From an uncultured Granulosicoccus sp. (GTDB lineage: Bacteria > Pseudomonadota > Gammaproteobacteria > Granulosicoccales > Granulosicoccaceae), in the NCBI GenBank assembly GCA_938003775.1, contig CALKXZ010000479.1, forward strand, positions 1-35,632: a stretch of 35,632 nt of DNA. The letters run 5' to 3'. The translations under genes were made by a program, and so were the position numbers. The notes beneath the pieces are model-generated. The model ran no database searches and was not told the DNA's origin. It was given only the letters and a program-made list of their open reading frames with translations. This document shows, in pieces, positions 26,210 through 35,632 of this stretch. Within the stretch, counting starts at the first letter, position 1, and each line of letters begins with the position of its first letter.

Positions 26210-26563
26210 ATGGACAAGAAAATAAATCGATTGCGTCGTGCCAAACGCACCCGCGCCAAGATCCGCCAGCTCAGTGTGCCGCGCCTAACGGTACACCGTA
26301 CACCGCGTCATATCTACGCGCAGGTTATCGATGCCGATGGTGGTCACGTGCTCGCTTCGGCGTCGACACTGGGCAAAGACTTGCGTGGTACCTTGAAAAA
26401 CGGTGGCAACGTGGATGCAGCCGTGTCGGTGGGCAAAAGCATTGCCGAGAAGGCGACAGCGGCTGGCGTGAGCCAGGTGGCGTTTGATCGCGCTGGATTT
26501 AAATACCACGGTCGCGTCAAGGCGCTGGCCGATGCAGCCCGTGAAAACGGTCTGCAATTCTAA
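26210..26563 (+). CDS. rplR: 50S ribosomal protein L18 (uL18)
   Basis: 117-residue L18, one of the three 5S rRNA binders. The basic N-terminus [19 protein letters not shown], then [18 protein letters not shown] and the C-terminal [27 protein letters not shown] match. It follows rplF by 11 bases. Confidence 0.98.
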   Translation: MDKKINRLRRAKRTRAKIRQLSVPRLTVHRTPRHIYAQVIDADGGHVLASASTLGKDLRGTLKNGGNVDAAVSVGKSIAEKATAAGVSQVAFDRAGFKYHGRVKALADAARENGLQF

Positions 26564-26605
26564 TTACGGCCTTGCGGCTACAACCTTAAAGGTCGGTAAA
26601 TACCT

Positions 26606-27115
26606 ATGGCACAGAACGATTACAACCAAAGCAGCGACGGCTACATTGAAAAGCTGGTCACCATCAACCGCGTGGCTAAAGTGGTCAAAGGTGGACGTCA
26701 ATTCGGTTTCACTGCGCTAACCGTGGTCGGTGACGGCAATGGCCGAGTAGGTCTGGGCTACGGCAAAGCACGAGAGGTTCCGTTGGCTATCCAGAAAGCG
26801 ATGGAAAAGGCTCGTCGCGACATGAAAACTGTCGTCTTGAACGATGGCACATTGCAATACCCACTCAAAGGTCGGCACGGTGCTGCTCGGGTTTACATGC
26901 AACCGGCATCTGAAGGTACCGGTATCATTGCTGGTGGTGCTATGCGAGCGGTGTTTGAGGCGGTTGGTGTTCGCAACGTATTGGCTAAGATCATCGGCAC
27001 CAACAACCCCATTAACGTGGTCCGTGCAACGATCAACGGGCTAAGTACCATGCAAAGCCCGGAGTCTGTAGCAGCTAAGCGCGGCAAAACCGTGGCAGAA
27101 ATCAAGGGAGAGTAA
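26606..27115 (+). CDS. rpsE: 30S ribosomal protein S5 (uS5)
   Basis: 169-residue S5, involved in decoding fidelity and mRNA unwinding. [45 protein letters not shown] is the double-stranded RNA-binding part, with [36 protein letters not shown] in the C-terminal domain. It is full length and lies 42 bases after rplR. Confidence 0.99.
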   Translation: MAQNDYNQSSDGYIEKLVTINRVAKVVKGGRQFGFTALTVVGDGNGRVGLGYGKAREVPLAIQKAMEKARRDMKTVVLNDGTLQYPLKGRHGAARVYMQPASEGTGIIAGGAMRAVFEAVGVRNVLAKIIGTNNPINVVRATINGLSTMQSPESVAAKRGKTVAEIKGE

Positions 27116-27116
27116 T

Positions 27117-27308
27117 ATGAGCGCCAAGTCTCTCAAGGTAACACTGGTCAAGAGCATGTCAGGTCGCTTAAAAAATCATCAGGCCTGTGTTCGTGGCCTC
27201 GGCTTACGACGCATGCACCAGACGGTTGAGGTGATTGATACACCCGAAAACCGCGGCATGATCAATAAAGCGTACTACATGTTGCGCGTCGAAGAACCAC
27301 AAGCCTGA
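27117..27308 (+). CDS. rpmD: 50S ribosomal protein L30 (uL30)
   Basis: 63-residue L30. [57 protein letters not shown] covers the whole small ferredoxin-like fold. It starts one base after the rpsE stop and is followed by rplO. Confidence 0.97.
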   Translation: MSAKSLKVTLVKSMSGRLKNHQACVRGLGLRRMHQTVEVIDTPENRGMINKAYYMLRVEEPQA

Positions 27309-27336
27309 TTAATCAGGCTATTAAAGAGCTGAACTC

Positions 27337-27783
27337 ATGAGTCTCAATAATCTGAAACCCGCAGCGGGTAGCCGCAAAATCGCCCATCGCGTCGGACGCG
27401 GTATCGGTTGCGGTAAGGGTAAAACCTGTGGTCGTGGCCATAAAGGCCAAAAGTCACGCTCTGGCGGCTGGCATAAGGTTGGGTTCGAAGGTGGACAGAT
27501 GCCCATCCAACGTCGTTTACCTAAATTCGGTTTTACGTCCCGTATGGCACGTCATTATGCGGAAGTTCGTTTGCACGAACTGGCGATGGTTGAGGGCAAT
27601 GAGGTGACTATCGCATCACTGACCGCTGCCGGAATCGTGCCGTTGCAGACTAAAACGGTCAAAGTCATCCTGTCGGGTGAAATTTCATCACCGGTTACCG
27701 TCATGGGTTGTCGCGTCACCAAAGGTGCTAAAGCAGCGATTGAAGCGGCTGGTGGTAAGGTTGCTGAGCCCGCTGTTGCCTGA
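27337..27783 (+). CDS. rplO: 50S ribosomal protein L15 (uL15)
   Basis: 148-residue L15, a late-assembly protein. The Gly-rich, basic N-terminal extension ([27 protein letters not shown]) reaches into 23S r[17 protein letters not shown] and a [14 protein letters not shown]-type C-terminus follow. Its stop is 2 bases before secY. Confidence 0.98.
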   Translation: MSLNNLKPAAGSRKIAHRVGRGIGCGKGKTCGRGHKGQKSRSGGWHKVGFEGGQMPIQRRLPKFGFTSRMARHYAEVRLHELAMVEGNEVTIASLTAAGIVPLQTKTVKVILSGEISSPVTVMGCRVTKGAKAAIEAAGGKVAEPAVA

Positions 27784-27785
27784 TC

Positions 27786-29126
27786 ATGGCTGCTGACAAC
27801 AACAAGCCCGCACTGGCTGGAATCGGCGGCTCTTCCGAGCTGCGATCTCGCCTGCTTTTTGTACTGTTTGCGATGGTCATTTTCCGGATCGGATCATTCA
27901 TCACCATCCCTGGTGTTGATCCGCGAGTAATGGCAGATCTGTTCGAGCAGCAAAGCAGCGGCATTCTGGGCATGCTTAATATGTTTGGCGGCGGTGCATT
28001 GTCGCGTATGTCTTTGTTCGCATTGGGTGTCATGCCGTACATTTCCGCATCCATCATCATGCAGCTCATGACACACGTCATTCCGCAACTAGAGCAGTTG
28101 CGCAAAGAGGGTGAAAGTGGTCGACGGGTGATTACTAAGTACACGCGTTACGGCACACTCGTGCTGGCAACAGTTCAAGCAGTTGGCATTGCTATCGCGC
28201 TGCAGAATCAAGGCGCTAATGGACAGAGTGTCGTATTTCTGTCAGGACCAGGGTTCGTGCTCACCGCTGCAATAACACTGGTGACGGGCACCATGTTTTT
28301 AATGTGGCTGGGTGAACAAATTACCGAGCGTGGTATTGGCAACGGTATTTCAATCCTGATCTTTACAGGTATTGTGGCCGGATTGCCCGCTGCTATTGGT
28401 GGCACCTTGCAGCTGTCCAGAACGGGAGAATTGAGCTTCTTTGTGGTAATCCTATTGTTTGCCATGGTTTTGGCAGTGACGGCTTTCGTGGTTTTTGTAG
28501 AACGTGGGCAGCGACGCATCACAGTCAACTATGCCAAGCGCCAGCAGGGGCGGAAGATGTTCGCGGCTCAATCCAGCCATTTACCGCTGAAACTGAATAT
28601 GGCGGGCGTTATCCCCCCCATATTTGCCTCTAGCATCATCCTGTTCCCGGCAACACTGGGCGATATCGCGACCAATAACTCTAACTCGTGGCTCAACACC
28701 ATCGTGTCCACGTTGCAACCCGGTCAGCCGGTCTACATCCTTTTGTACGCCTCGGCCATAATCTTTTTCTGCTTTTTTTACACTGCACTGGTGTTCAACG
28801 CCAAAGAAACAGCGGATAATCTGAAAAAATCGGGTGCGTTTATTCCTGGCATCCGTCCGGGCGAGAAAACGGCCCGATATATCGATGGTGTTCTCACTCG
28901 TCTGACTCTCTACGGTGCGTTGTACATCACGCTCGTTTGCCTGTTGCCAGAATTTTTAATTCTGCTGTGGAATGTCCCGTTTTATTTTGGCGGAACGTCA
29001 CTGCTGATTATTGTGGTCGTGGTTATGGATTTTGTCGGACAGGCGCAGGCCCACATGATGAGCCATCAGTATGAAGGCTTGATGAAGAAGCAAGGTACCA
29101 AAGGAGCTCCAAAAGGCGCGCGCTAA
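27786..29126 (+). CDS. secY: Protein translocase subunit SecY
   Basis: 446-residue core of the SecYEG channel in the inner membrane, with ten hydrophobic segments. Landmarks are [16 protein letters not shown] in the plug/TM2 region, [22 protein letters not shown]-like [14 protein letters not shown] in the middle, [24 protein letters not shown] and the [18 protein letters not shown] loop that binds SecA and ribosomes. It begins 2 bases after rplO. The secE partner, normally near tufB in gammaproteobacteria, is not in the window. Confidence 0.99.
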   Translation: MAADNNKPALAGIGGSSELRSRLLFVLFAMVIFRIGSFITIPGVDPRVMADLFEQQSSGILGMLNMFGGGALSRMSLFALGVMPYISASIIMQLMTHVIPQLEQLRKEGESGRRVITKYTRYGTLVLATVQAVGIAIALQNQGANGQSVVFLSGPGFVLTAAITLVTGTMFLMWLGEQITERGIGNGISILIFTGIVAGLPAAIGGTLQLSRTGELSFFVVILLFAMVLAVTAFVVFVERGQRRITVNYAKRQQGRKMFAAQSSHLPLKLNMAGVIPPIFASSIILFPATLGDIATNNSNSWLNTIVSTLQPGQPVYILLYASAIIFFCFFYTALVFNAKETADNLKKSGAFIPGIRPGEKTARYIDGVLTRLTLYGALYITLVCLLPEFLILLWNVPFYFGGTSLLIIVVVVMDFVGQAQAHMMSHQYEGLMKKQGTKGAPKGAR

Positions 29127-29169
29127 TCAAGCGTGAGTCTGTTGGATTTCTTTATTTTGGAGAAAACGT

Positions 29170-29286
29170 ATGAAAGTCAGAGCATCGGTCAAGAAGATCT
29201 GTCGCAACTGCAAGGTTGTCAGGCGTAAAGGCGTGATTCGCGTCATTTGCAACACTGACGCCCGACATAAGCAGCGTCAGGGCTAG
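29170..29286 (+). CDS. rpmJ: 50S ribosomal protein L36 (bL36), zinc-binding form
   Basis: 38-residue protein too short for the ORF track: [20 protein letters not shown], continuing to HKQRQG. Zinc ligands Cys11, Cys14, Cys27 and His33 are all present, so it is the C+ form. GGAGAAAAC precedes the ATG. It sits between secY and rpsM, its usual place. Confidence 0.97.
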   Translation: MKVRASVKKICRNCKVVRRKGVIRVICNTDARHKQRQG

Positions 29287-29325
29287 TAAGACACAGAAGA
29301 TAAGAACACACAGGCGGAGAAAAGC

Positions 29326-29682
29326 ATGGCACGTATTGCCGGCATTAACATTCCGGTCCAGAAGCATACCTGGATCGCATTAACATCGATTTACGGCATC
29401 GGTCGTACTCGCGCATATCAGGTTTGCGAGGCGGCAAATGTCGCAGTCGACACCAAGGTTCGTAATCTCTCGGAAGTTGAGATTGAAAGCCTGCGTACGG
29501 AAGTTGGAAAATTTATTGTCGAGGGCGATTTACGTCGCGATGTCTCGATGAACATAAAGCGTCTGATGGATCTCGGTTGTTACCGTGGAATTCGCCATCG
29601 TCGGGGCTTACCCCTTCGTGGTCAACGTACGAAGACTAATGCGCGCACGCGTAAAGGTCCGCGTCGACCACTCAAGCGTTAA
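29326..29682 (+). CDS. rpsM: 30S ribosomal protein S13 (uS13)
   Basis: 118-residue S13, contacting the P-site tRNA and forming a bridge to L5. [29 protein letters not shown] (helix-two-turn-helix), then [31 protein letters not shown] are diagnostic. GGCGGAG lies upstream of the ATG. It opens the alpha group. Confidence 0.98.
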   Translation: MARIAGINIPVQKHTWIALTSIYGIGRTRAYQVCEAANVAVDTKVRNLSEVEIESLRTEVGKFIVEGDLRRDVSMNIKRLMDLGCYRGIRHRRGLPLRGQRTKTNARTRKGPRRPLKR

Positions 29683-29693
29683 TAGAGAGACTT

Positions 29694-30074
29694 ATGGCAG
29701 CTAGTACCAAGAAAAAGGTTCGCCGTACCGTCACCGACGGTATTGCCCACATTCATGCATCGTTTAACAACACGATTGTCATGATCACAGACCGTCAGGG
29801 TAATGCCCTGTCATGGGCTACCGCAGGTGGCTCGGGTTTCCGTGGTTCACGTAAAAGTACCCCGTTTGCAGCACAGGTTGCAGCGGAGCGTGCGGGTGAG
29901 GCTGCCAAAGAATACGGATTAAAGAACATCGACGTTCACGTCAAGGGCCCAGGTCCTGGCCGTGATTCAGCCGTTCGATCGCTGAACAATGTTGGTTTCA
30001 AGATCAGCAGCATTCTAGATGTGACACCCATTCCTCATAACGGTTGCCGTCCGCCGAAAAAGCGCCGTGTGTGA
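29694..30074 (+). CDS. rpsK: 30S ribosomal protein S11 (uS11)
   Basis: 126-residue S11 of the platform. [51 protein letters not shown] and the C-terminal [18 protein letters not shown] are essentially invariant family sequences. It starts 11 bases after rpsM. Confidence 0.99.
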   Translation: MAASTKKKVRRTVTDGIAHIHASFNNTIVMITDRQGNALSWATAGGSGFRGSRKSTPFAAQVAAERAGEAAKEYGLKNIDVHVKGPGPGRDSAVRSLNNVGFKISSILDVTPIPHNGCRPPKKRRV

Positions 30075-30118
30075 GATGAATGTGTCTATTATCGAGAACA
30101 ATCGTAGGAGTGTGAATC

Positions 30119-30739
30119 GTGGCTAGATATACAGGCCCAACGTGCAAACTGAGTCGCCGTGAGGGCACCGACCTTTATCTGAAGTCAGGTATTCGTCCGC
30201 TCGAATCTAAGTGCAACCTTGAAACTCCTCCGGGAATGCAAGGAGCTAAGCGCGGACGCCCGTCAGATTACGCTATCCAGCTGCGTGAGAAACAGAAGCT
30301 ACGCCGCATGTACGGTGTGCTTGAAAAGCAGTTTAGAAACTACTACAAGGCTGCTGCTGCTCGAAAGGGTTCAACCGGTGAGAACCTGTTGTCCATGCTG
30401 GAGCAGCGGTTAGATAATGTGGTCTACCGCATGGGTTTTGGTTCCACCCGCGCTGAAGCTCGACAATTGGTATCGCATAAGTCTGTGATGGTTGACGGCA
30501 AAATTGTCAACATCGCCTCTTATCAGATACAGCCTAATCAGGTGATCACTATTCGTGAAAAGGCTCGCAAACAGGCGCGTATCGCTGATGCGCTCGAATT
30601 GTCTCAGCAGCGTGGGCAGCCAGGCTGGATTGAAGTAGACGCCAAAAAATTTGAAGGCATGTTCAAGTCAGTTCCTGACCGTGCTGATCTGCCAGCCGAG
30701 ATCAATGAATCTCTGGTTGTGGAGTTGTACTCGAAGTAA
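30119..30739 (+). CDS. rpsD: 30S ribosomal protein S4 (uS4)
   Basis: 206-residue S4, a primary 16S binder; in E. coli it represses the alpha operon. [43 protein letters not shown] and the S4-domain stretch [31 protein letters not shown] are conserved. It lacks the CxxC zinc motif of some S4 paralogues. It starts with GTG at 30119, with AGGAG 8 bases upstream. Confidence 0.98.
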   Translation: MARYTGPTCKLSRREGTDLYLKSGIRPLESKCNLETPPGMQGAKRGRPSDYAIQLREKQKLRRMYGVLEKQFRNYYKAAAARKGSTGENLLSMLEQRLDNVVYRMGFGSTRAEARQLVSHKSVMVDGKIVNIASYQIQPNQVITIREKARKQARIADALELSQQRGQPGWIEVDAKKFEGMFKSVPDRADLPAEINESLVVELYSK

Positions 30740-30783
30740 GTTGCGGGACATTTCTACCCTCGCTTACTTGTTACAACTTTAGG

Positions 30784-30808
30784 GCGGGACGGCATATTGC
30801 TGTCCTGC
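30784..30808 (+). other. Hairpin in the rpsD-rpoA intergenic region
   Basis: GCGGGACGGC pairs with GCTGTCCTGC over 10 bp with two G-T pairs around a 5-base loop ATATT. It lacks a T run, so it is not an intrinsic terminator. It may be an RNase site or translation-control element adjusting RpoA relative to the ribosomal proteins. Confidence 0.45.
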
Positions 30809-30831
30809 TATCACATAGGGGTTGAATTACA

Positions 30832-31833
30832 TTGAATGCCATGCAAACAGAATTCCTCAAGCCACGAATTGTCGACGTATCGGCTGCCAACGCGAACCAC
30901 GCGAAAGTAACGCTTGAGCCGTTGGAACGTGGGTTTGGCCATACGCTGGGTAACGCGTTGCGCCGCATATTACTGTCATCCATGCCCGGTGCTGCTTTCT
31001 TCGAAGCAGAAATTGAAGGTGTGTTGCACGAGTACACCACCATGGAAGGTGTCCAGGAGGACGTACTCGATATTCTGCTTAATCTGAAGGGTGTATCGAT
31101 CGTGATGCATGCCAAGGAAGAAGCTACGTTGAAACTGGTTAAGCAAGGTCCGTGCGTTGTGACCGCCGCTGATATCACGTTAGACCACGACATAGAAATC
31201 ATCAATCCAGACCATGTTATCTGCCACCTGACAGGCGACATCAATCTGAATATGACACTGCGTGCCCGAGTTGGCCGAGGCTATGAGCCAGCGTCGCACC
31301 GCACACTGGAAGAGGGCGAAAGCCGACCTATCGGCACCTTGCAAATTGACAGCTCCTTTAGCCCAGTGCATCGCGTGGCCTACAATGTGGAGAGTGCGCG
31401 TGTTGAACAGCGTACCGACCTGGACAAGCTGATAGTTGATCTGGAAACCAACGGCACCATTGATCCTGAAGAAGCCATTCGCAAGGCAGCGACTATCCTG
31501 CAGGAGCAGCTGTCGGTATTTGTCGATCTGAAAGCAGAGACGACGACACCAGAAGAAGAGCAGGCGTCCGATATTGATCCGATTCTGCTGCGTCCGGTAG
31601 ATGACCTTGAGCTGACGGTACGATCAGCAAACTGTCTGAAAGCTGAAAACATCTACTACATCGGTGACCTGATTCAACGCACCGAAGTAGAATTGTTGAA
31701 AACGCCTAACCTGGGCAAGAAGTCACTGACTGAGATCAAGGACGTATTGGCACAGCAGGCACTTTCACTGGGTATGCGCCTGGAAAATTGGCCACCACCC
31801 GAGCTGCAGAAGCAGCGCGAGATGGCTAAGTAA
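30832..31833 (+). CDS. rpoA: DNA-directed RNA polymerase alpha subunit
   Basis: 333-residue alpha subunit. The N-terminal assembly domain ([28 protein letters not shown]) dimerises and binds beta and beta-prime. An acidic linker ([13 protein letters not shown]) leads to the C-terminal domain ([53 protein letters not shown]), which binds UP elements and activators. Start choice: AGGGG lies 10 bases before TTG 30832 (MNAMQTEF) but 19 before ATG 30841 (MQTEF), so the TTG is listed. Most relatives begin MQ, so the ATG remains possible. Confidence 0.98.
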   Translation: MNAMQTEFLKPRIVDVSAANANHAKVTLEPLERGFGHTLGNALRRILLSSMPGAAFFEAEIEGVLHEYTTMEGVQEDVLDILLNLKGVSIVMHAKEEATLKLVKQGPCVVTAADITLDHDIEIINPDHVICHLTGDINLNMTLRARVGRGYEPASHRTLEEGESRPIGTLQIDSSFSPVHRVAYNVESARVEQRTDLDKLIVDLETNGTIDPEEAIRKAATILQEQLSVFVDLKAETTTPEEEQASDIDPILLRPVDDLELTVRSANCLKAENIYYIGDLIQRTEVELLKTPNLGKKSLTEIKDVLAQQALSLGMRLENWPPPELQKQREMAK

Positions 31834-31848
31834 GAACGAGATAAGACT

Positions 31849-32223
31849 ATGAGACATCGTAAGAGTGGGCGTCAGCTCAACCGTAATTCTAGCCATCGCA
31901 AGGCCATGTTCCGTAACATGGCAGCTTCCCTGGTAGAGCATGAGTCAATCAAGACGACTGTGCCCAAAGCTAAGGAGTTGCGTCGGGTGATTGAACCCAT
32001 GATCACCAACGCCAAGCAGGATAACGTCGCCAAGCGTCGCCAGGCATTCGATCGCCTGCGCGATAAGGCAGCAGTTGGAAAACTGTTTTCCGTGATTGGT
32101 CCACGGTTCGCTAATCGGCCCGGTGGTTATACACGCATCCTGAAGTGCGGCATGCGCCCCGGTGACAACGCACCCATGGCTATCATTGAGTTCGTGGAAC
32201 GCAGCGAAGTTGTGTCGGAGTAG
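31849..32223 (+). CDS. rplQ: 50S ribosomal protein L17 (bL17)
   Basis: 124-residue L17, the last gene of the cluster. [53 protein letters not shown] is the conserved N-terminal half; [26 protein letters not shown] follows. It lies 15 bases after rpoA. Confidence 0.98.
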   Translation: MRHRKSGRQLNRNSSHRKAMFRNMAASLVEHESIKTTVPKAKELRRVIEPMITNAKQDNVAKRRQAFDRLRDKAAVGKLFSVIGPRFANRPGGYTRILKCGMRPGDNAPMAIIEFVERSEVVSE

Positions 32224-32280
32224 CACGCTCACAGATCATGTCGCGGCTCTCTGACACGTACAGAGGGTCGGTGTATAAAG

Positions 32281-32320
32281 AAAGGCCTGCGCTGGTATAG
32301 CTCGGGCCTTTTTTCGTTTT
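32281..32320 (+). terminator. Intrinsic terminator of the ribosomal protein cluster
   Basis: Stem AAAGGCC/GGCCTTT (32281-32287 with 32305-32311) with a 17-base loop that has a short inner GCT/AGC stem, followed by TTTTCGTTTT. It lies 57 bases past the rplQ stop. Confidence 0.88.
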
Positions 32321-32473
32321 AGATGTTGCAGAGTGTGTGGCAACCAAAAGCACACCTACGCTTGTTTGCACAGAGAGTCGTCGAGTCAATATCGCTAGAA
32401 ATTTCCTGCTCTGTCCTGACGCCCTTGGTGTTGATGCGCGTCGGGTCATCAGCTGTATTCAGGATCAAACCTC

Positions 32474-34270
32474 ATGACAGACGTCGGTACCAGTTTCAGC
32501 GCGTTACTTCACCTACTGCGATACGCGCACGGTTACCGCACGCGTATTATCTTGGCCAGTACCTGTTCCGCATTGAACACCCTGTTCGATATCATGCCGG
32601 AGATATTGATCGGTGTTGCAATTGATGTTGTGGTGAACCAGCAAGAGAGCTTTCTCGCAGGCTTTGGTGTTGATACCCCGCAGGCCCAGATCATCATGCT
32701 CGGTTTTCTGACCTTGCTGATCTGGGCTGGTGAGTCGTTGTTTCAATATTTGTATCTCATACTCTGGCGCAATCTTGCTCAAGACCTGCAGGCTGATCTA
32801 CGCCAGGATGCCTATGACCAGGTGCAGCGTCAGGACATGGGCTTCTTCGAGTCGCGAAGCTCGGGGGAACTCACCGCCATACTCAATGATGATGTGAATC
32901 AGCTTGAGCGTTTTCTTGATGGGGGTGCCAACGATTTTCTGCAAGTGTTTGTCAGTGTCACACTGATCGGTGGGGTGTTCTTTATTATTTCCCCGAGTAT
33001 TGCACTGCTGGCTTTCACACCAATTCCCGTCATTATTTGGGGTGCGTTCTTTTTCATGCGTAAAGCCACACCGTTGTATGCCGATGTGCGCGCCAGGGTG
33101 GCTGATCTATCGAGCAGGCTGGGCAATAACATAGGTGGCATGGCCACGATCAAGTCATTTACTGCAGAAACCCGCGAAAGTGATCGTCTGCGCAGCGCCA
33201 GTAATGATTACGTGCAAGCCAATCGGCGTGCCATCAAGGTCAGTTCTGCGTTCGTACCGCTGATCAGAATGGCCATACTGGCAGGCTTTCTCGCTACGTT
33301 TATTCTCGGTGGTATGAAAGCGCTGGATGGCAGCTTAAATGTGGGTGCCTACGGCATGCTGGTGTTCCTGACACAGCGATTATTATGGCCACTAACCCGT
33401 CTGGCTCAAACCGTTGATCTTTACGAAAGAGCCATGGCCAGTACCCGCCGCATTCTTCGTTTGATCGAAACGCAAACTGAGGTACGCGACACGGGCAGCC
33501 AGGAGCTGTCGACCGATGAGCCGGGCGCTGTGGTGTTTGACGCTGTGTCTTTTCACTACCCAGGAACCCGAACTGGAATCTCGTCCATATCTTTGGATAT
33601 AGAGGCGGGAACCACCACCGCGCTGGTGGGAACAACCGGTTCAGGTAAATCCACGTTGATAAAACTGTTGCTACGTTTTTATGCTGTTGATAACGGTGTT
33701 ATCAGTATTGATGGAGTACCGATACATGAACTGTCGTTAAAGTCCTTGCGCCAGACGATCGGCCTGGTCAGTCAAGATGTCTTTTTATTCGAGGGCAGTA
33801 TCTGGGACAACATAGCCTATGGCAATCCGCAGGCTTCAGATGAAGCCATCATGCATGCCGCCATTGCTGCAGAGGCGATGGAGTTCATTGATGCTCTACC
33901 ACAACGCTTTGACACGTTGGTCGGAGAACGGGGTATTAAGTTATCAGGAGGGCAACGACAACGATTGTCCTTAGCCAGAGCCATATTGAAAGATCCGCCC
34001 ATTCTGATTCTGGATGAAGCAACCAGCGCAGTTGATAATGAAACCGAAGCAGCCATTCAACGTTCACTGGCTATTATTTCAAAAGACCGCACAGTACTGG
34101 TTGTTGCGCACAGGCTTAGCACTATTGTTGCAGCGGAGCGTATTGTGGTGCTTGAAAATGGAATGATTGTGGAACAAGGTACACACAGACAACTGATCAA
34201 CACTGATGGCCACTATGCCCGTCAATGGGCTGTGCAAACCGGTGCTGTTCAACTAGCCGGTATCTCATGA
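32474..34270 (+). CDS. ABC exporter, fused permease and ATPase (MsbA-like family)
   Basis: 598-residue type I ABC exporter half-transporter, expected to work as a homodimer in the inner membrane. Six hydrophobic segments fill residues 20-310, with the coupling helices RQDMGFFESRSSGELTAILNDDVNQ and GNNIGGMATIKSFTAETRE. The NBD has Walker A GTTGSGKST (386-394), Q-loop SQD, signature LSGGQ (490-494), Walker B ILILDE (510-515) and switch His546. The substrate may be lipid, peptide or drug and cannot be read from sequence; it lacks enough MsbA-specific features to be named msbA. It ends in a 4-base ATGA overlap with gpsA, so the two are coupled. Confidence 0.92.
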   Translation: MTDVGTSFSALLHLLRYAHGYRTRIILASTCSALNTLFDIMPEILIGVAIDVVVNQQESFLAGFGVDTPQAQIIMLGFLTLLIWAGESLFQYLYLILWRNLAQDLQADLRQDAYDQVQRQDMGFFESRSSGELTAILNDDVNQLERFLDGGANDFLQVFVSVTLIGGVFFIISPSIALLAFTPIPVIIWGAFFFMRKATPLYADVRARVADLSSRLGNNIGGMATIKSFTAETRESDRLRSASNDYVQANRRAIKVSSAFVPLIRMAILAGFLATFILGGMKALDGSLNVGAYGMLVFLTQRLLWPLTRLAQTVDLYERAMASTRRILRLIETQTEVRDTGSQELSTDEPGAVVFDAVSFHYPGTRTGISSISLDIEAGTTTALVGTTGSGKSTLIKLLLRFYAVDNGVISIDGVPIHELSLKSLRQTIGLVSQDVFLFEGSIWDNIAYGNPQASDEAIMHAAIAAEAMEFIDALPQRFDTLVGERGIKLSGGQRQRLSLARAILKDPPILILDEATSAVDNETEAAIQRSLAIISKDRTVLVVAHRLSTIVAAERIVVLENGMIVEQGTHRQLINTDGHYARQWAVQTGAVQLAGIS

Positions 34271-35304
34271 TGACAACAACTCTGCTTGCTCACCCGCCTA
34301 TTACTGTGATTGGTGCAGGTTCGTGGGGCACTGCGTTGGCCATACAACTGGCCCGTGCGGGAAGTGAGGTAACGTTATGGGGGCGCAACCCCAAGTTCAT
34401 GCAACAACTGGCACATGCGCGTTGCAACGAGCGGTATTTGCCCGGTGCACAGTTCCCGACTAATCTGACGATCGAAGCGAATTGGGATAAGGCCATTCGT
34501 GGCACGAATCGACTACTTGTCTCTGTTCCCAGCCACGCGTTCAGAGCTGTTCTTGAAGACCTCAAGCGCGAACCGGAAGCGTGGCGTGCTTGTTTGGAGC
34601 TGGCCTGGGCAACCAAGGGTTTTGAATTAAGTACGGGATTATTGCCCCATCAACTGGTGATGAGTTTACTGCCCGAGTGCGGTAACTATGCGGTGGTGTC
34701 CGGACCCACCTTCGCGCTGGAAGTGGGTGCTGGGTTGCCAACAGCGATCACCGTCGCAGCAGCCAACGATGGCTGGGCAACTCATATGGCCAATGCCTTA
34801 CGCACTAAGACATTCATTGCTTATACCTCGGAAGATATTGTTGGTGTTGAAATTGGTGGCGCGGTTAAAAATGCACTGGCCATAGGCGCAGGCTTGTCCG
34901 ATGGACTGGGTTTTGGTGCTAACGCTCGTATAGCGCTGATCAACCGCGGTCTGCGAGAGTTATCTCGACTCGGGCTTGCTATGGGGGCACGACAGGAAAC
35001 CTTTGTCGGGCTGGCCGGTATGGGAGACTTGGTACTGACCTGCACTGACAATCAATCACGCAATCGGCGTATGGGGTTGGCCCTGGCATCGGGTCGTTCA
35101 GTGGAAGAAGCGGCTGAAGAAATTGGTCAGGTGGTTGAAGGCGTTGGGGCGGCAAGCGCTGTTTATGAGCAGGCGCAGCGTTTGAATGTACGTATGCCTA
35201 TTATCGAGCAGATATACCGAGTCGTTGTTGAAGGCGTGAACCCACGCGATGCAGTTGAAGTGCTACTGAATCGCGAGTTGGGGGCTGGAGCAGAACACGG
35301 GTAA
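34267..35304 (+). CDS. gpsA: Glycerol-3-phosphate dehydrogenase [NAD(P)+]
   Basis: 345-residue cytoplasmic enzyme that reduces dihydroxyacetone phosphate to sn-glycerol-3-phosphate, the backbone of phospholipids. The Rossmann motif GAGSWGTALA is at about 16-25, followed by WGRNPKFMQQL, NERYLPG, TKGFE, SGPTFALEVGAGLPTAI and the catalytic-lysine region VEIGGAVKNALAIGAGLSDGLGFGANARIALINRGLREL, then GLAGMGDLVLTCT. ATG 34267 overlaps the exporter stop; the ORF-track start at 34225 is rejected. Coupling to an ABC exporter is not the usual secB-gpsA arrangement and could hint at a membrane-lipid role for the exporter. Confidence 0.96.
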   Translation: MMTTTLLAHPPITVIGAGSWGTALAIQLARAGSEVTLWGRNPKFMQQLAHARCNERYLPGAQFPTNLTIEANWDKAIRGTNRLLVSVPSHAFRAVLEDLKREPEAWRACLELAWATKGFELSTGLLPHQLVMSLLPECGNYAVVSGPTFALEVGAGLPTAITVAAANDGWATHMANALRTKTFIAYTSEDIVGVEIGGAVKNALAIGAGLSDGLGFGANARIALINRGLRELSRLGLAMGARQETFVGLAGMGDLVLTCTDNQSRNRRMGLALASGRSVEEAAEEIGQVVEGVGAASAVYEQAQRLNVRMPIIEQIYRVVVEGVNPRDAVEVLLNRELGAGAEHG

Positions 35305-35377
35305 GGTTCTTCAATAATCGATAACAGCGCGCGGTGGATGCGTGTGGATTAGCTGTTCTTATGGCAGCTGTGGAAAG

Positions 35378-35412
35378 GTACCAGCATTGGATAAAAGTAC
35401 CAGCATTGGATA
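35378..35412 (+). repeat. 16-bp tandem direct repeat
   Basis: GTACCAGCATTGGATA occurs exactly at 35378-35393 and at 35397-35412, a 19-base period with spacer AAA. It looks like a recent slippage or duplication event, or a pair of protein-binding sites on the same helix face offset by under two turns. Confidence 0.75.
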
Positions 35413-35503
35413 TTCGACAATTCACAATATTCACGCAGCAATGTCTTTCGATTTCGCGCCTGTTATGTTGGCATTTTTAAACAATTTCAGCGTACTTCAA
35501 AAC

Positions 35504-35570
35504 CATGATTCTATACGGGTAGAGTGGAATACGTGACGTGTGCCCGTGACTCTACACGTCTAGAATCGTG
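35504..35570. repeat. Long imperfect inverted repeat
   Basis: GATTCTATACGGGTAGAGT (35507-35525) is complementary to ACTCTACACGTCTAGAATC (35549-35567) at 17 of 19 positions. Pairing extends a further three bases outward with one wobble. The 23-base loop contains ACGTGACGT. There is no T run after it. It could be a REP-like element, the end of a small mobile repeat, or a large operator. Confidence 0.65.
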
Positions 35571-35632
35571 AGGCGCCGTCAGATAGCCACGATCTGACCA
35601 ATCGATGAATTGCAGATAGTCCGTTCAAAATG

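Larger units (their letters stand above)
35305..35632. other. Non-coding right end of window with repeats
   Basis: No convincing gene: the 64-aa plus ORF at 35342-35536 resembles nothing known and overlaps repeats. The stretch holds a short tandem duplication and a long imperfect inverted repeat (listed separately). No T-run terminator for gpsA was identified. Confidence 0.5.

Noticed and set aside
32323-32625. 100-aa plus ORF before the ABC exporter
   Set aside because: It overlaps the exporter in another frame, follows the rplQ terminator directly and has no recognisable domain.
35342-35536. 64-aa plus ORF at the right end
   Set aside because: It covers the tandem repeat and part of the inverted repeat and resembles no known protein.

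Overview
The window looks like chromosomal DNA from a free-living, probably marine, gammaproteobacterium. The evidence is the tRNA-Tyr/tRNA-Gly/tRNA-Thr/tuf order, a full proteobacterial ribosomal-protein cluster ending secY-rpmJ-rpsM-rpsK-rpsD-rpoA-rplQ, and several periplasmic-binding-protein transporters. A relative of Granulosicoccus is a guess from the gene mix only. I see no phage, IS element or CRISPR array.

Layout. 1-1358: the end of a general L-amino-acid ABC transporter (aapM partial, aapP). 1429-3625: a strong promoter, three tRNA genes, tuf and rpsJ, closed by an intrinsic terminator. 3769-18255: about 14.5 kb of unrelated genes. These are an M19 dipeptidase, a Dabb protein, an exported delta-class carbonic anhydrase, a LuxP-like sugar/AI-2-type ABC transporter (minus strand), a MAPEG protein, bacterioferritin with a Bfd-type ferredoxin, a second sugar ABC transporter (plus strand, two permeases) ending in a ketose 3-epimerase, and DNA-3-methyladenine glycosylase I. 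18316-18862: an untranslated leader with a terminator-like hairpin. 18863-32320: rplC to rplQ (S10 remainder, spc and alpha operons) with a strong terminator. 32474-35304: an ABC exporter translationally coupled to gpsA. 35305-35632: non-coding sequence with repeats.

The main observation is architectural. The tRNA-Tyr-Gly-Thr-tuf context, normally followed by tRNA-Trp-secE-nusG, is joined directly to rpsJ, the context normally found after tufA of the str operon. rpsJ in turn has its own terminator and lies 15.3 kb from rplC, its normal neighbour. The S10 operon is therefore split after its first gene, and rplC has become the first gene behind an attenuator-like leader. The two sugar transporters carry plausible operators, and their binding proteins suggest furanose or ketose-like ligands. 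I found no convincing wholly new biological system. The items most worth following are the split operon, the rplC leader and the LuxP-like locus.
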